Assembly (NCBI RefSeq): GCF_004168255.1
Contig: NZ_SEWG01000003.1
Location: 595,589-659,588, forward strand
DNA: 64,000 nucleotides
Direction of reading: 5' to 3'
Origin: Mucilaginibacter terrigena
GTDB taxonomy: Bacteria > Bacteroidota > Bacteroidia > Sphingobacteriales > Sphingobacteriaceae
The translations under genes and the position numbers were made by a program. Below are positions 42,994 to 52,065 of the stretch, piece after piece (within the stretch, counting starts at the first letter, position 1; each line of letters opens with the position of its first letter). Under the pieces are notes generated by a model. That model was not told the DNA's origin. It ran no database searches and saw only the letters and a program-made list of their open reading frames with translations.

Positions 42994-45936
42994 ATGTACC
43001 TGAACGTTCACTCCCAATATAGCCTACGTTATGGCACCATGTCCATCGAGACATTGGTGGATGAGGCTATTGCAAGGGGTGTTACCCAAATGGCACTTAC
43101 AGATATCAATAACTCCACCGGCATTATGGAGTTTATGCGCCAATGCGACAAAAAAGGCTTAAAACCCATTGGAGGAATTGAGTTCAGGCGGCAAAAAAAA
43201 TTGCTGTATATCGGTTTAGCTCAAAACCGCGAAGGTATGAAAGAGTTAAATGATTTTCTCACGGAACATAACCTCTCACAAACCGAGATTCCGGATGCTG
43301 CACCAACATTTCAAAACGCCTATATTATCTATCCGTTTTCTTTTGCGGGTGAGCTAAAAGCCAATGAATTTTTGGGTATACGATTTGATGAGATCAATAA
43401 ACTGTATGGTAAGAACCTCTCTGCTATTAAAGATAAATTGGTGGCCCTGCAACCTGTCTTCGTTTTGGATAAGGTGGAATATCGCCTGCATGAATACCTT
43501 CGCGGCATAGACTTAAACACCGTCCTCACCATGGTGACTTGCAACGACAAATGCACTCCGACCGATATGTTTATGCCCCCTGGTGTACTGGAAGCAAAAT
43601 ATTCCCGCTATGCCTTTATTTTGGACAACACCCGTAAGCTGTTGGACTCCTGTGTGATGGATTATCCAAAAGGCCGCGTGAATTTGAACCGTCAAACTTT
43701 CTCGGGTAATAAAAAGGACGACCGGGAATTGCTGGAAAAACTGGCGATGAAAGGCTTGGTGTATCGTTATGGCAAAAATAACAAACAAGCTTTAGCCAAA
43801 GTCAGGCATGAGCTGAAAGTGATTTTTGAATTGGATTTCTGCGCGTATTTCCTGATTACACATGATATTATCCGCTACTCTATGAGCCAGGGGTATTATC
43901 ACGTTGGCAGAGGTTCTGGTGCTAACAGTATTGTAGCTTATTGTTTAAAAATAACCGATGTTGATCCTATCGAATTGAACCTGTACTTTGAACGGTTCCT
44001 CAATGCGCAGCGCACCTCACCGCCCGACTTTGACATCGATTATTCCTGGGATGAGCGGGAAGATGTCCAGGATTATATTTTTAAACGCTATGGCAGGGAT
44101 CATACGGCTTTACTGGGAACGATGTCCACCTTTAAAGACCGGAGCATCATCCGGGAAATCGGTAAGGTGATGGGTTTGCCCAAAGCCGAGATCGACGGTT
44201 TTACAGACGCGACCCGCGCTGCGTTTAATCGTGATAATGCGGTTTTTAAAAAAATAACAGCCATTTATGAGCGCATGGCTAATATGCCTAACCAGCGTTC
44301 TATACATGCAGGTGGCGTCTTGATCTCAGAAGATCCGATCACTTATTATACCGCGCTTGACCTGCCGCCAAAGGGGATGCCAACCGTGCAATGGGATATG
44401 TATGAAGCGGAAAAAATTGGATTTGATAAGTATGACATTCTTAGCCAGCGGGGTATCGGCCATATTAAAATGGCAGTGAAACTGATTGAAGAAAATCAGG
44501 AAAAGAAGATTGATATACACCAGGTTAAAAAGTTCATGAAAGACCCGGTGGTGAACGCCCAATTGCGGTCGGGCAACACCATTGGTTGTTTTTATATCGA
44601 ATCACCTGCAATGCGCCAGCTGATACGCAAACTTAACTGCGACAACTACCTGATTCTTGTTGCCGCATCATCGATCATTCGCCCCGGAGTTGCGAGTTCA
44701 GGGATGATGGGTGAATATATTAAATTTCATCATGCGCCGGATCAGGTTAATTATCTGCATCCCGTAATGGAAGAACAGCTGAAAGAAACTTATGGCGTGA
44801 TGGTTTACCAGGAGGATGTGATAAAAATATGTATTCATTTTGCCGGAATGGATGGTACGGACGCAGACATTCTCAGACGCGGAATGAGCGGAAAATATCG
44901 TTCAAAAAAAGAGTTCGATCGTCTCGTCGAACGTTTTTTTGAAGAAGCAAAAAAACTGGGCCGACCGGATAATATAGTGGCAGAAGTATGGCGGCAGGTA
45001 TCGTCCTTTGCCGGGTATAGCTTTTCGAAGGCCCACTCGGCCAGTTTTGCGGTAGAGAGCTATCAAAGCCTGTTTTTGAAAACCTACTATCCACGGGAAT
45101 TTATGGTCGCGGTACTGAATAATTATGGAGGTTTTTATAATCGTTATTTATATGTTCATGAACTGCAAAGATCAGGAGCCATCGTTCATTTACCTTGTGT
45201 CAATAATAGCGACGCCATTGTAAATATCCATGGTGTAGATGTTTACCTCGGCTTTGTCGGTATACATGGCCTGGAGGCTACGTTGATGGAACTTATACCG
45301 GACGAACAGAAAGCTAATGGACCATACCAAAGTTTGGAGGATTTTATCCGGCGGACAAATATAGGGCTGGAACAGGCTATCACGCTCATACGCATCGGCG
45401 CATTGCGTTTCACCGGAAAAAGCAAGAAGGCTTTGCTCTGGGAGGTACACTTGCTTTTAGGTACAAAGGTCAAACCAACAAACGACACCGAACTTTTTCA
45501 GTTGGAAACTAAAAATTACAACCTGCCCGTATTGCTCAATACAAAGCTGGAGGACGCTTATCATGAAATGGAACTTTTAGGTTTCCCACTCTCCATGACA
45601 ATTTTTGACCTGCTGGAAACAGAATATCGCGGCGAGTTGCTGACGAACGACCTGATCAATCATGTCGGCCAAACAGTGAAGATGGTAGGTCGCTATGTTT
45701 GTGAAAAGACAGTGCATACCAAAAACAATCAAAAAATGTGGTTCGGAACATTCCTTGACGCTGAAGGCAATTTCTTTGATACCGTACACTTCCCCAACAG
45801 GACACCAGCTTATCCATTCCGTGGGCAGGGCTGTTACCTGATGCTCGGAAAAGTGGTGGAGGAATTTGGCTTTGCAAGTATTGAGGTACTCAAATTTGCT
45901 AAACTACCCATTTTAACAAACCCAGTAATCGACTAA
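42994..45936 (+). CDS. DnaE-like DNA polymerase III alpha subunit (DnaE2/ImuC-like)
   Basis: 980 aa, shorter than replicative DnaE (about 1160). The N-terminal PHP domain starts LNVHSQYSLRYG and has ALTDINNSTG where active PHP domains keep more His residues, so proofreading or phosphatase activity is doubtful. The palm has HVGRGSGANSIVAYCL and PPDFDIDYSWDERE near 340-353 with the catalytic Asp pair, then FSKAHSASFAVESYQS. An OB-like region with GRYVCEKTVHTKNNQKMWFG is near the end; the tau-binding tail is missing. This matches the error-prone DnaE2 class working with the Y-polymerase upstream. Confidence 0.9.
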   Translation: MYLNVHSQYSLRYGTMSIETLVDEAIARGVTQMALTDINNSTGIMEFMRQCDKKGLKPIGGIEFRRQKKLLYIGLAQNREGMKELNDFLTEHNLSQTEIPDAAPTFQNAYIIYPFSFAGELKANEFLGIRFDEINKLYGKNLSAIKDKLVALQPVFVLDKVEYRLHEYLRGIDLNTVLTMVTCNDKCTPTDMFMPPGVLEAKYSRYAFILDNTRKLLDSCVMDYPKGRVNLNRQTFSGNKKDDRELLEKLAMKGLVYRYGKNNKQALAKVRHELKVIFELDFCAYFLITHDIIRYSMSQGYYHVGRGSGANSIVAYCLKITDVDPIELNLYFERFLNAQRTSPPDFDIDYSWDEREDVQDYIFKRYGRDHTALLGTMSTFKDRSIIREIGKVMGLPKAEIDGFTDATRAAFNRDNAVFKKITAIYERMANMPNQRSIHAGGVLISEDPITYYTALDLPPKGMPTVQWDMYEAEKIGFDKYDILSQRGIGHIKMAVKLIEENQEKKIDIHQVKKFMKDPVVNAQLRSGNTIGCFYIESPAMRQLIRKLNCDNYLILVAASSIIRPGVASSGMMGEYIKFHHAPDQVNYLHPVMEEQLKETYGVMVYQEDVIKICIHFAGMDGTDADILRRGMSGKYRSKKEFDRLVERFFEEAKKLGRPDNIVAEVWRQVSSFAGYSFSKAHSASFAVESYQSLFLKTYYPREFMVAVLNNYGGFYNRYLYVHELQRSGAIVHLPCVNNSDAIVNIHGVDVYLGFVGIHGLEATLMELIPDEQKANGPYQSLEDFIRRTNIGLEQAITLIRIGALRFTGKSKKALLWEVHLLLGTKVKPTNDTELFQLETKNYNLPVLLNTKLEDAYHEMELLGFPLSMTIFDLLETEYRGELLTNDLINHVGQTVKMVGRYVCEKTVHTKNNQKMWFGTFLDAEGNFFDTVHFPNRTPAYPFRGQGCYLMLGKVVEEFGFASIEVLKFAKLPILTNPVID

Positions 45937-45942
45937 TAAGCC

Positions 45943-46179
45943 ATGGAAAGATTTAAAATTAGCTGCGAGATAGCCGGTAAGTTGTTAGACCTTCAGTTTG
46001 ATATTAAAAAAATACCTGAGGAGGTGGGGCCATGCTATATGGTTACTGTCGACGGTTTATTTCAAGGCTACATCAAAAAGGAGAAATCCGGGATATTCAG
46101 ACAATTAATGAATTCTAATTTTACCGAGGGTGATTTAGCCCGTATCAATCAACAGTTAGGGAATTTAGATAATGTTTAG
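45943..46179 (+). CDS. small hypothetical protein of the polymerase cassette
   Basis: 78 aa, soluble: MERFKISCEIAGKLLDLQFD, then YMVTVDGLFQGYIKKEKSG and a helical C terminus TEGDLARINQQLG. It starts 6 bases after the DnaE-like gene, so it is part of the same transcript. The first half reads as a small beta sheet. No known family recognised; many Bacteroidota elements carry a protein of this kind in varied contexts. Confidence 0.65.
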   Translation: MERFKISCEIAGKLLDLQFDIKKIPEEVGPCYMVTVDGLFQGYIKKEKSGIFRQLMNSNFTEGDLARINQQLGNLDNV

Positions 46180-46725
46180 CAATTGCCTCTAAAGGTATTT
46201 TTTTACTGTCCCTCCGGCCAGGCTTTCCACTATATCTTTTCGTTAAAAGGATGCCGTTGCAATCCTTGACAGTTAATTTCTAAATGCAATTAAATTAGCA
46301 GACGCAAACGCATTTTTGCTGCGCTGCAAAAGCCTTTGCAATAATTAAATTTCTTCCAATTCCAATTAAGAGCCTCTCTCAGAACTTCACTTGTTTACCC
46401 GCGCTGCTGGGTAAAGCTACGCTTGCCTTCGCTCGGCACTTAATGACTGCTAAAATATCAGATGCTTTTAAGATGCTATTTTCCAACGAAACGGCCTAAA
46501 AGAAACTCAAGCTCGGTCAACTCCCGCGTACGAACGCATAATGACCTTCGCTGCGCTGCGGCCACCCTTCGGGACTTATAGTTCTCCCACGTAAGTTCTA
46601 CGACCGGCTGTTTGAGCTTTCTTTTTTTCCGTTTTTTCTTTTGAAAAATAGCTTTTTAAGGAAAGTCTTCGGGAAAAGAGGGGAACAAAAAACAAAATTT
46701 TTAACCCTTTTAAATCATTTAAAAA
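46180..46725 (+). other. 546-bp non-coding block, GC-richer, structured; possible ncRNA or ssDNA origin
   Basis: No credible gene on either strand. The composition differs from the flanks, with repeated words such as GCTGCGCTGC and CCCTTCGGGAC. A hairpin-like segment ATCTTTT-CGTTA-AAGGAT with G-T pairing lies at 46231-46253, and CTGTC/GACAG bracket it at about 46206 and 46268. The segment beginning CCCTCCGGCCAGGCTTTCC at 46210 closely resembles, from memory, a sequence found in many Bacteroides conjugative elements. The last 60 bases are an AT-rich leader of the next gene. Confidence 0.4.
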
Positions 46726-47352
46726 ATGAAAACAGCAGAAAAAAATGCAACCGCAGTACAAGGTACAGCAGCAAAAAACAACCAAACAGCTAACCGAGTT
46801 GAAAACCGCCCGAGCCTGACCCAAAAGGAAGCCAAACAAGATGAACCCGCTAAAAATCAAACACCTGCCCAAACTCCGCAAGTTGAGGCAAACAAAACTG
46901 CCGAAGTTAAGACCAGTAGCCCCGCTACAGTGGATAACCAACCCGCTAACGTTGCAAATCAACCTGCAAAACAGGAAGTAAAGGGCGAGCCAAAGACAGA
47001 AGCACCAAAAGCGGACGAACCCAAAGCGGAAATCAGGTATATCAAGCCTGCCATGAATTTAGAGCAAACTCTAAAATCAGTAGGCGATTTACACCGCTTA
47101 AGTATTCAGCGTTTAGCCCTGATTGCCCGCATCAAAACTTTAGAAGAATTTGAGGTTAAATTGGTTGAAGAAAACGACGAACTGGAAAGTAACCCATATC
47201 AGGGTTGCAAGCTGATTATCAAAGACGATAAAGGCCGCGAGTTCGGCACTAATACGCCTAACCTTATCCGCATGGTTTCACAATTCATATTTGATGCCTG
47301 TCAGGAAAAACTGTCGGAAATTGAAGCAAATATCATTTTCCCTAATGCTTAA
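46726..47352 (+). CDS. conserved ICE protein with disordered N terminus
   Basis: 208 aa. Residues 1-105 are low-complexity, rich in Ala, Lys, Gln, Thr and Pro (AEKNATAVQGTAAKNNQTAN), and likely disordered. Residues 110-208 form an ordered helical domain: NLEQTLKSVGDLHRLSIQRL, LIARIKTLEEFEVKL, then a beta stretch YQGCKLIIKDDKGREF. Similar proteins occur near DUF932 genes in Bacteroidota elements. Function unknown; nucleic-acid binding is possible from the basic composition. A terminator follows directly. Confidence 0.7.
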   Translation: MKTAEKNATAVQGTAAKNNQTANRVENRPSLTQKEAKQDEPAKNQTPAQTPQVEANKTAEVKTSSPATVDNQPANVANQPAKQEVKGEPKTEAPKADEPKAEIRYIKPAMNLEQTLKSVGDLHRLSIQRLALIARIKTLEEFEVKLVEENDELESNPYQGCKLIIKDDKGREFGTNTPNLIRMVSQFIFDACQEKLSEIEANIIFPNA

Positions 47353-47360
47353 AACTGGTT

Positions 47361-47394
47361 ATGCTCCCGGCATGGTGTCGGGAGCATTTTTTTT
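47361..47394 (+). terminator. Rho-independent terminator
   Basis: ATGCTCCCG (47361-47369) and CGGGAGCAT (47379-47387) form a 9-bp stem followed by eight T. It ends the transcript of the gene stopping at 47352 and lies before the small gene at 47420. Confidence 0.85.
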
Positions 47395-47419
47395 GGTTTC
47401 ACAAAAAATAGCAATTCCT

Positions 47420-47548
47420 ATGTATGAGCAATTTATAGAGTTAACCAACCAAATATTTTGGGAGGGTTACGCAGAGCAATTAGCGCAGGAAAACCCCGCA
47501 CGTTTCCAATTTGAGTTAAACGATTTTATGAACACCTACCAATTTTAA
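47420..47548 (+). CDS. small protein, 42 aa
   Basis: Starts at the ATG at 47420: MYEQFIELTNQIFWEGYAEQ, then LAQENPARFQFELNDFMNTYQF. A longer reading from 47291 would pass through the terminator and overlap the preceding gene, so it is rejected. Aromatic-rich helical protein of a type often seen beside DUF932 genes; function unknown. Confidence 0.6.
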   Translation: MYEQFIELTNQIFWEGYAEQLAQENPARFQFELNDFMNTYQF

Positions 47549-47554
47549 AAGACA

Positions 47555-47722
47555 ATGGAAGATAAAATCTTTTTACTGGTGAAAGTCACCATCAAAACCA
47601 CGCATAGCATCATACACGATGCTATACAGGAACTGCAATCCGAAACGGTTTTACAGGTAAGCAGTACCCCAAACGTGGAAGTATTACAAACAAAAATTAT
47701 TGAACTGAATACAAAAAATTAA
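47555..47722 (+). CDS. small protein, 55 aa
   Basis: An intact frame from ATG 47555 to TAA 47720-47722: MEDKIFLLVKVTIKTTHSII, then HDAIQELQSETVLQVSSTPN and VEVLQTKIIELNTKN. It starts 6 bases after one gene and ends 4 bases before DUF932, so the three are one transcript. The predicted beta-alpha-beta-beta pattern suggests a real small domain. Confidence 0.65.
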   Translation: MEDKIFLLVKVTIKTTHSIIHDAIQELQSETVLQVSSTPNVEVLQTKIIELNTKN

Positions 47723-47726
47723 AGTC

Positions 47727-48788
47727 ATGGCACATCAAATAAATTTCAATCAGAAAACAGGAAAAGACAGCTTTATGAGTGTTAAAGAAAAGGCCTGGCA
47801 CGGTTTAGGGCAAATTATAGAACGCTACCCAACCAGTAGCGAAGCGATACAACACGCAGGGCTGGACTATATCGTAGAGAAACGCCCTTTATTTACCTAT
47901 GATACCGCAAATTATCTCGGCAGTGCCGAGACAATTAGCCCCGAAATAAAAGTACCCAACTTTTTCGCAACCGTTCGGGCTGATACTGAGCAGGTTTTAG
48001 GGGTAGTTGGCAACGATTATGAAGTGGTACAGAATAGGGATGCTTTTTCGTTCTTTGACACTATCGTGGGCGGTGGCGATGGTATTCTCTACGAAACGGC
48101 GGGGGCATTAGGTAATGGCGAGCGGTTATTTATAACCGCCAAACTACCCGAATACATTCGGGTAGGCGTTAAAGACTGGATAGAACAATATTTGTTTTTA
48201 ACCACTTCGCACGATGGCTTGGGAAGCATTACCGCAGCTTTTACACCGATAAGGATAGTATGCAATAACACGCTTAACGCTGCTATGAATAATCATTCAG
48301 GGGCGATTAAAATCCGTCATACGGCATCTGCCACGGAAAGACTTAAACAGGCTCATACTCTAATGGGTATCAGCAAGTCGTTAAGCGGTGAAATGGAGGG
48401 TTTGTTTAACCAGTGGGCGAAAGTCCGTATTACAGATGCACAGGTTAAAAAATTGATACAGATTGCAATGGCACCGAATAAAGAAGTATTGGAAAATTTA
48501 GCGGAAGGTAAATTTGACTTGCTATCTACACACTATAGTAATATCGTAGATAACGTGTATGAATATGCATTAGGAAGCCAGACCCAGCAAATGGAAACAA
48601 CAGCGGGAACGGTATTTGGCGCATATAACAGCGTTACGGGCTATTTTCAAAATGTGCGCAGTTTCAAAAGTGATGAAGCTAAGTTTAAATCTATCATGGA
48701 CGGCACAGCAAAGCAACGAGCCCAAACCGCTTTTAACCTTTGCAGGAATTTTGCTACACAGGGAAGCGAAGCATTGATTTATAACTAA
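47727..48788 (+). CDS. DUF932 (phage/plasmid-like, TIGR03299) protein
   Basis: 353 aa, soluble. Family features: KEKAWHGLGQIIERYPTSSE at the start, VVGNDYEVVQNRDAFSFFDT near 93-112, LFLTTSHDGLGSITAAFTPI and RIVCNNTLNAAM near 152-185. DUF932 proteins are widespread on plasmids, phages and ICEs and are thought to help mobile-element maintenance or anti-host functions; activity is unproven. Complete and followed by a hairpin terminator. Confidence 0.88.
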   Translation: MAHQINFNQKTGKDSFMSVKEKAWHGLGQIIERYPTSSEAIQHAGLDYIVEKRPLFTYDTANYLGSAETISPEIKVPNFFATVRADTEQVLGVVGNDYEVVQNRDAFSFFDTIVGGGDGILYETAGALGNGERLFITAKLPEYIRVGVKDWIEQYLFLTTSHDGLGSITAAFTPIRIVCNNTLNAAMNNHSGAIKIRHTASATERLKQAHTLMGISKSLSGEMEGLFNQWAKVRITDAQVKKLIQIAMAPNKEVLENLAEGKFDLLSTHYSNIVDNVYEYALGSQTQQMETTAGTVFGAYNSVTGYFQNVRSFKSDEAKFKSIMDGTAKQRAQTAFNLCRNFATQGSEALIYN

Positions 48789-48797
48789 ATTACTGGT

Positions 48798-48817
48798 AAG
48801 GGGGAGCAATCCCCCTT
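48798..48817 (+). terminator. hairpin terminator after the DUF932 gene
   Basis: AAGGGGG (48798-48804) and CCCCCTT (48811-48817) with loop AGCAAT, followed by ATTTCT. It is 9 bases after the DUF932 stop. Confidence 0.7.
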
Positions 48818-48835
48818 ATTTCTAAAACTCCCCGG

Positions 48836-48912
48836 CGGGCGGGCTATCGCCCGCCCGAAGAACGCCCCCTGTTTTCTTATGGTTTGATGATCTTTGGTTA
48901 AAACAGGGGGCG
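48836..48912. terminator. two hairpins between convergent operons
   Basis: CGGGCGGGC (48836-48844) pairs with GCCCGCCCG (48849-48857). Then CGCCCCCTGTTTT (48863-48875) pairs perfectly over 13 bp with AAAACAGGGGGCG (48900-48912). The second stem ends three bases from the last minus-strand gene and probably terminates the E1/JAB operon; its T-rich arms allow function in both directions. Confidence 0.65.
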
Positions 48913-48914
48913 CT

Positions 48915-49061
48915 TTAATTTAAGTTGAAATTTGTAAATGCTGACAATGGTATATCCACAGTGAATTTCATTGAATCCGAATAGTATTTTTCAGTGCGTT
49001 CTTTTGGTTCTCCTTTAATAAAACATTTTCCATCTTTAAGTATAAAATGAAACTCTGCCAT
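48915..49061 (-). CDS. small protein, 48 aa, last gene of the E1/JAB operon
   Basis: Intact frame from ATG (49061) to TAA (48915): MAEFHFILKDGKCFIKGEPK, ERTEKYYSDSMKFTVDIPLS, AFTNFNLN. It starts 24 bases after the stop of the membrane-protein gene and ends beside a strong terminator. Alternating hydrophobic residues suggest a small beta-rich fold. It is too short for a ubiquitin fold (about 70 residues). Function unknown; the location makes it a candidate component of the system. Confidence 0.5.
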   Translation of the reverse strand: MAEFHFILKDGKCFIKGEPKERTEKYYSDSMKFTVDIPLSAFTNFNLN

Positions 49062-49085
49062 CCATAGGCATTTGCAAAGGGTTAT

Positions 49086-49769
49086 TTAAGGTTTTTTATC
49101 CTTCGCTTTACTTGGTTTACTCATTTTAGCTGGTTTAGGAGTTTTAACTGAAGCGATAGCCAATACATTCGTCACAAAACGTCTCCCATGATTTTGCGCC
49201 ACAACAGCCGTCAGCAAATATTGCAGTACCAAACCACCCAAATAAATCCAGCATAACGGAGAAGTACCGAAAAACAGAAATGGAATACCCACTAATAAAA
49301 TGAATAGAAAGGCAACAGCGGTAATATCACGCCCTAATAAAAAATCTTTATGGCTTTTTGCAAGAACAATATCTTTGGTATGAGCTTTGTAAATATTATA
49401 CCAAAGCTCATTTTGATCCCGCTCGTAGACAGGTAACGTTCCGTGTAGTGTTTGCAGGTTAGTCATATTTACCCTCGGGTCTTTAGGTGCGTGGATACTA
49501 AAAGCCCGCGCACCAGGTAAGGGGTATTTTACCCGCCAAAACACCAATATCGCTTTTTGATTACTGGACAACAGGCCATTCACTATGAATAGCACCAATG
49601 GTGCAATTAAGATCCCGGAAGACCGCAGCGATAGCATGGTTTTATAATCCTTTGTAAACGCGTCAAAATAGTCCGCGAAAAAAAGAAAGATAAAAACAGC
49701 GATATTGAAGATAAAGAAGGACCACAACAGCAGCGTATTCTTTTCTTTTAAACTGACCTCTTTACTCAT
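49086..49769 (-). CDS. four-helix membrane protein of the E1/JAB operon
   Basis: 227 aa from the ATG at 49769 (a longer start at 49793 would overlap the gene before it by 11 bases). Two membrane helices lie near residues 13-33 and 50-65, a soluble loop with LQTLHGTLPVYERDQNELWY follows, then two helices near 143-163 and 167-186, and a Lys/Pro-rich cytosolic tail (PKPAKMSKPSKAKDKKP). The 2+2 helix layout resembles four-helix membrane effectors found in nucleotide-signalling defence loci. It could be the toxic effector of the operon; that is inference from architecture and neighbours. Confidence 0.75.
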   Translation of the reverse strand: MSKEVSLKEKNTLLLWSFFIFNIAVFIFLFFADYFDAFTKDYKTMLSLRSSGILIAPLVLFIVNGLLSSNQKAILVFWRVKYPLPGARAFSIHAPKDPRVNMTNLQTLHGTLPVYERDQNELWYNIYKAHTKDIVLAKSHKDFLLGRDITAVAFLFILLVGIPFLFFGTSPLCWIYLGGLVLQYLLTAVVAQNHGRRFVTNVLAIASVKTPKPAKMSKPSKAKDKKP

Positions 49770-49782
49770 AATAATCTCATTT

Positions 49783-52065
49783 TTAATAAACAAAAGGCAG
49801 TATTCCTGCCGGTGTTACAACTGTTAAGAAAACCGGTAACGGCGTAGTTAATTCAGCGAACTCGCTTTTAAACCGAAATACGCTGGCCATATCAACATCG
49901 CTTAACCCGTTTGGCCCTTTAGGATGGGAATGCCATTCACCGATATAGCCTAATTGACCACCCGAGCCGTCGGTAACTTTTAGAATTTGCGCAGGTAAGC
50001 CCTGATGTCCCCTGAAAAAACAAATGCTATTGGCTTTGCTATCTGGTGGGGCAGAAATTAAATCGGTGATATGGATCGTTTTGGTTTTATAGTTAACCAA
50101 CCCTGTAAATAATCCACCTGTTTCATTTTTTTTAGCTTTAACTGCATCTTTTTTTATTTGCTCCAGAATCCCTTTTTTAAACCGGGTAGTCCAACTAGGG
50201 TCATTGATCGCCTGGATAACGTCAAACGGCTCTACAGATATGGAACTGGTCGCTATGGAATACTCGTCGCCTTCGGTTATTCGGTTCAGGAATATTTTGC
50301 CACCGACAGGTGCTTTGCCCATTTCATTTTTGATCACTCCCGCAAAGTAGGCGCTGTGCGCGGAAACTTTATCATCAGACAGGATAGTTGTTTCAGAATT
50401 GCAGCCAACACCAACCTGAACGATCAAATTACCATTCGTATTTGCGGCCTGCTCTCTACTTAACCATTCCCGTATCTGTTTATCTGTCTTATAATGGCTA
50501 TACAAAATAGCTTGAAGATCATCTATCCGTGGATTGCGATGCGCACCCTCTTTCAACAGAATACCCAAATTACCAAAATCAGAGATGCCCGCACTGCATA
50601 TTTGGGCATTTTCCATACTTTTAGTTAACACCAGTTTATTAAAAAATGCCTCTGAAGCTGTAAAATCCATCACCCACTTATAAACTTTAAAGGTATCGGG
50701 GTTTTCAAACAATCCATCTTTTAAAGAAGCCCCGTTCGCCAGCCACAGCTTTTCATGTGGATATATTTTCTTAATCTTATCCGCCAGTGCGACGGCCTTA
50801 TTGGAGCCCTCGTCATCTGTATATAAAGCATGTCTGACCAGGTTATGGGGCGAAATACAGTCGGGATCTATTAGTGTAAAGCCTGTTTGCCCGGAGCGGG
50901 CAAAGTGCATCACTATTTTTGAACCTAAAGCGCCACAACCGAATATGACATTTGGAAATGGTAAAATAACGGGAAGCCCGGAAATAACCCTGGCTTTTGC
51001 TTGCGTTAAAGGCTGGTTATGTAATTGTATTTTAACCGGGATATTAGTGGTGATCTTTCCTTCCGCAACATCAGCGGTATCCACCCGGAAACGAAAATTC
51101 ACAAACTCAATATTGGAGCTATACCCGATCAGGTTTAACGGGCGTTTAATGCCCACGATAACCGGGAACGAAACATAATAATTCCCATCCGCGGTAGCTA
51201 CTGTATCTTCAAACTCCGTAATGTCAACCTTGTATAAAGCGCAAAAAGATTTGAACTCCTCCCAGTTGTGCGGGAAGTCGATCACATAATTCGCAAAGGT
51301 TTCTTCCTGCTCATTCCATAAGATATATCCATAATGATATTGTTTACGGTCAACTGCTTCTTTGTCCTTTTTCTTCTCTTTATCAACTTGCTCAATAACA
51401 GCCGAAAGATTTTCAAGCGTCAAAACTTTGATAAACTTATAGCTGCTGACATCTTCATCTTTCATCCGTTCAAACAAAGCGACCGTATAATTCTGCCCCG
51501 GAATTAATGATTTATTACCTTTTACAATTTCAGCGAACAGGTCGTAATCATAAATAATCGTACCACTATAACCCTCCAGCCTCAACGGTTCAAACTGCTC
51601 GCCGTCTTCAGTAAGTTCACCCGCTGCCGCATCACGCAACCAATTGCTCACTCTGATTAAAAGATCTTCTATGCGCTTATTTGCATACCATTCATCACTA
51701 TTCCCTCTTACATAACAAAAAGCTGGCGGTCGGCCATTCTTTGCAATATACAGATGCGCCAATTTGTCTTTTGGAAAATCCAACCGATCCGTAAAAACCA
51801 TAGGCGATACCGAAGGATATTCAGCCAAATTAAAAACAAGAACAACCGGCTCGATACTTTGAATATCAATTTCATCGTGATTACCAAGCGTTGGCAAGTC
51901 AACTCTTATTTTGACAGGAACTGCTAGACGGGTTTCATCCCAGGTTAAAATCTTGAAGTCAGGGCCGATCACCTCATGTAAAAAAGCAAGAGAATCCCGT
52001 AAAGCGGGATTCTCTATCGTACCGGGAAATTCCGGTAGACTTTTACTAAATGTTTCCGCTGCCAT
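49783..52065 (-). CDS. E2-E1-JAB triple-domain ubiquitin-like conjugation protein
   Basis: 760 aa from the ATG at 52065, overlapping the previous gene by 20 bases. N-terminal domain (about 20-150) reads as a bacterial E2: VVLVFNLAEYPSVSPMVF, a candidate catalytic Cys in RPPAFCYVRGN near 117, and a helix ending VSNWLRDAAAGEL. The middle is ThiF/E1: VIFGCGALGSKIVMHFARSG near 373, LIDPDCISPHNLVRHAL, and Cys positions in QICSAGISDFG and VGVGCNSETT. The C-terminal JAB/JAMM protease keeps its metal motif: Glu in NETGGLFTG and EWHSHPKGPNGLSDVD near 710. The fusion could adenylate, transfer and remove a protein modifier. All catalytic residues look intact. Confidence 0.85.
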   Translation of the reverse strand: MAAETFSKSLPEFPGTIENPALRDSLAFLHEVIGPDFKILTWDETRLAVPVKIRVDLPTLGNHDEIDIQSIEPVVLVFNLAEYPSVSPMVFTDRLDFPKDKLAHLYIAKNGRPPAFCYVRGNSDEWYANKRIEDLLIRVSNWLRDAAAGELTEDGEQFEPLRLEGYSGTIIYDYDLFAEIVKGNKSLIPGQNYTVALFERMKDEDVSSYKFIKVLTLENLSAVIEQVDKEKKKDKEAVDRKQYHYGYILWNEQEETFANYVIDFPHNWEEFKSFCALYKVDITEFEDTVATADGNYYVSFPVIVGIKRPLNLIGYSSNIEFVNFRFRVDTADVAEGKITTNIPVKIQLHNQPLTQAKARVISGLPVILPFPNVIFGCGALGSKIVMHFARSGQTGFTLIDPDCISPHNLVRHALYTDDEGSNKAVALADKIKKIYPHEKLWLANGASLKDGLFENPDTFKVYKWVMDFTASEAFFNKLVLTKSMENAQICSAGISDFGNLGILLKEGAHRNPRIDDLQAILYSHYKTDKQIREWLSREQAANTNGNLIVQVGVGCNSETTILSDDKVSAHSAYFAGVIKNEMGKAPVGGKIFLNRITEGDEYSIATSSISVEPFDVIQAINDPSWTTRFKKGILEQIKKDAVKAKKNETGGLFTGLVNYKTKTIHITDLISAPPDSKANSICFFRGHQGLPAQILKVTDGSGGQLGYIGEWHSHPKGPNGLSDVDMASVFRFKSEFAELTTPLPVFLTVVTPAGILPFVY

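Noticed and set aside
47291..47419. Longer N terminus for the 42-aa protein
   Set aside because: It overlaps the preceding gene and would read through a strong terminator hairpin.
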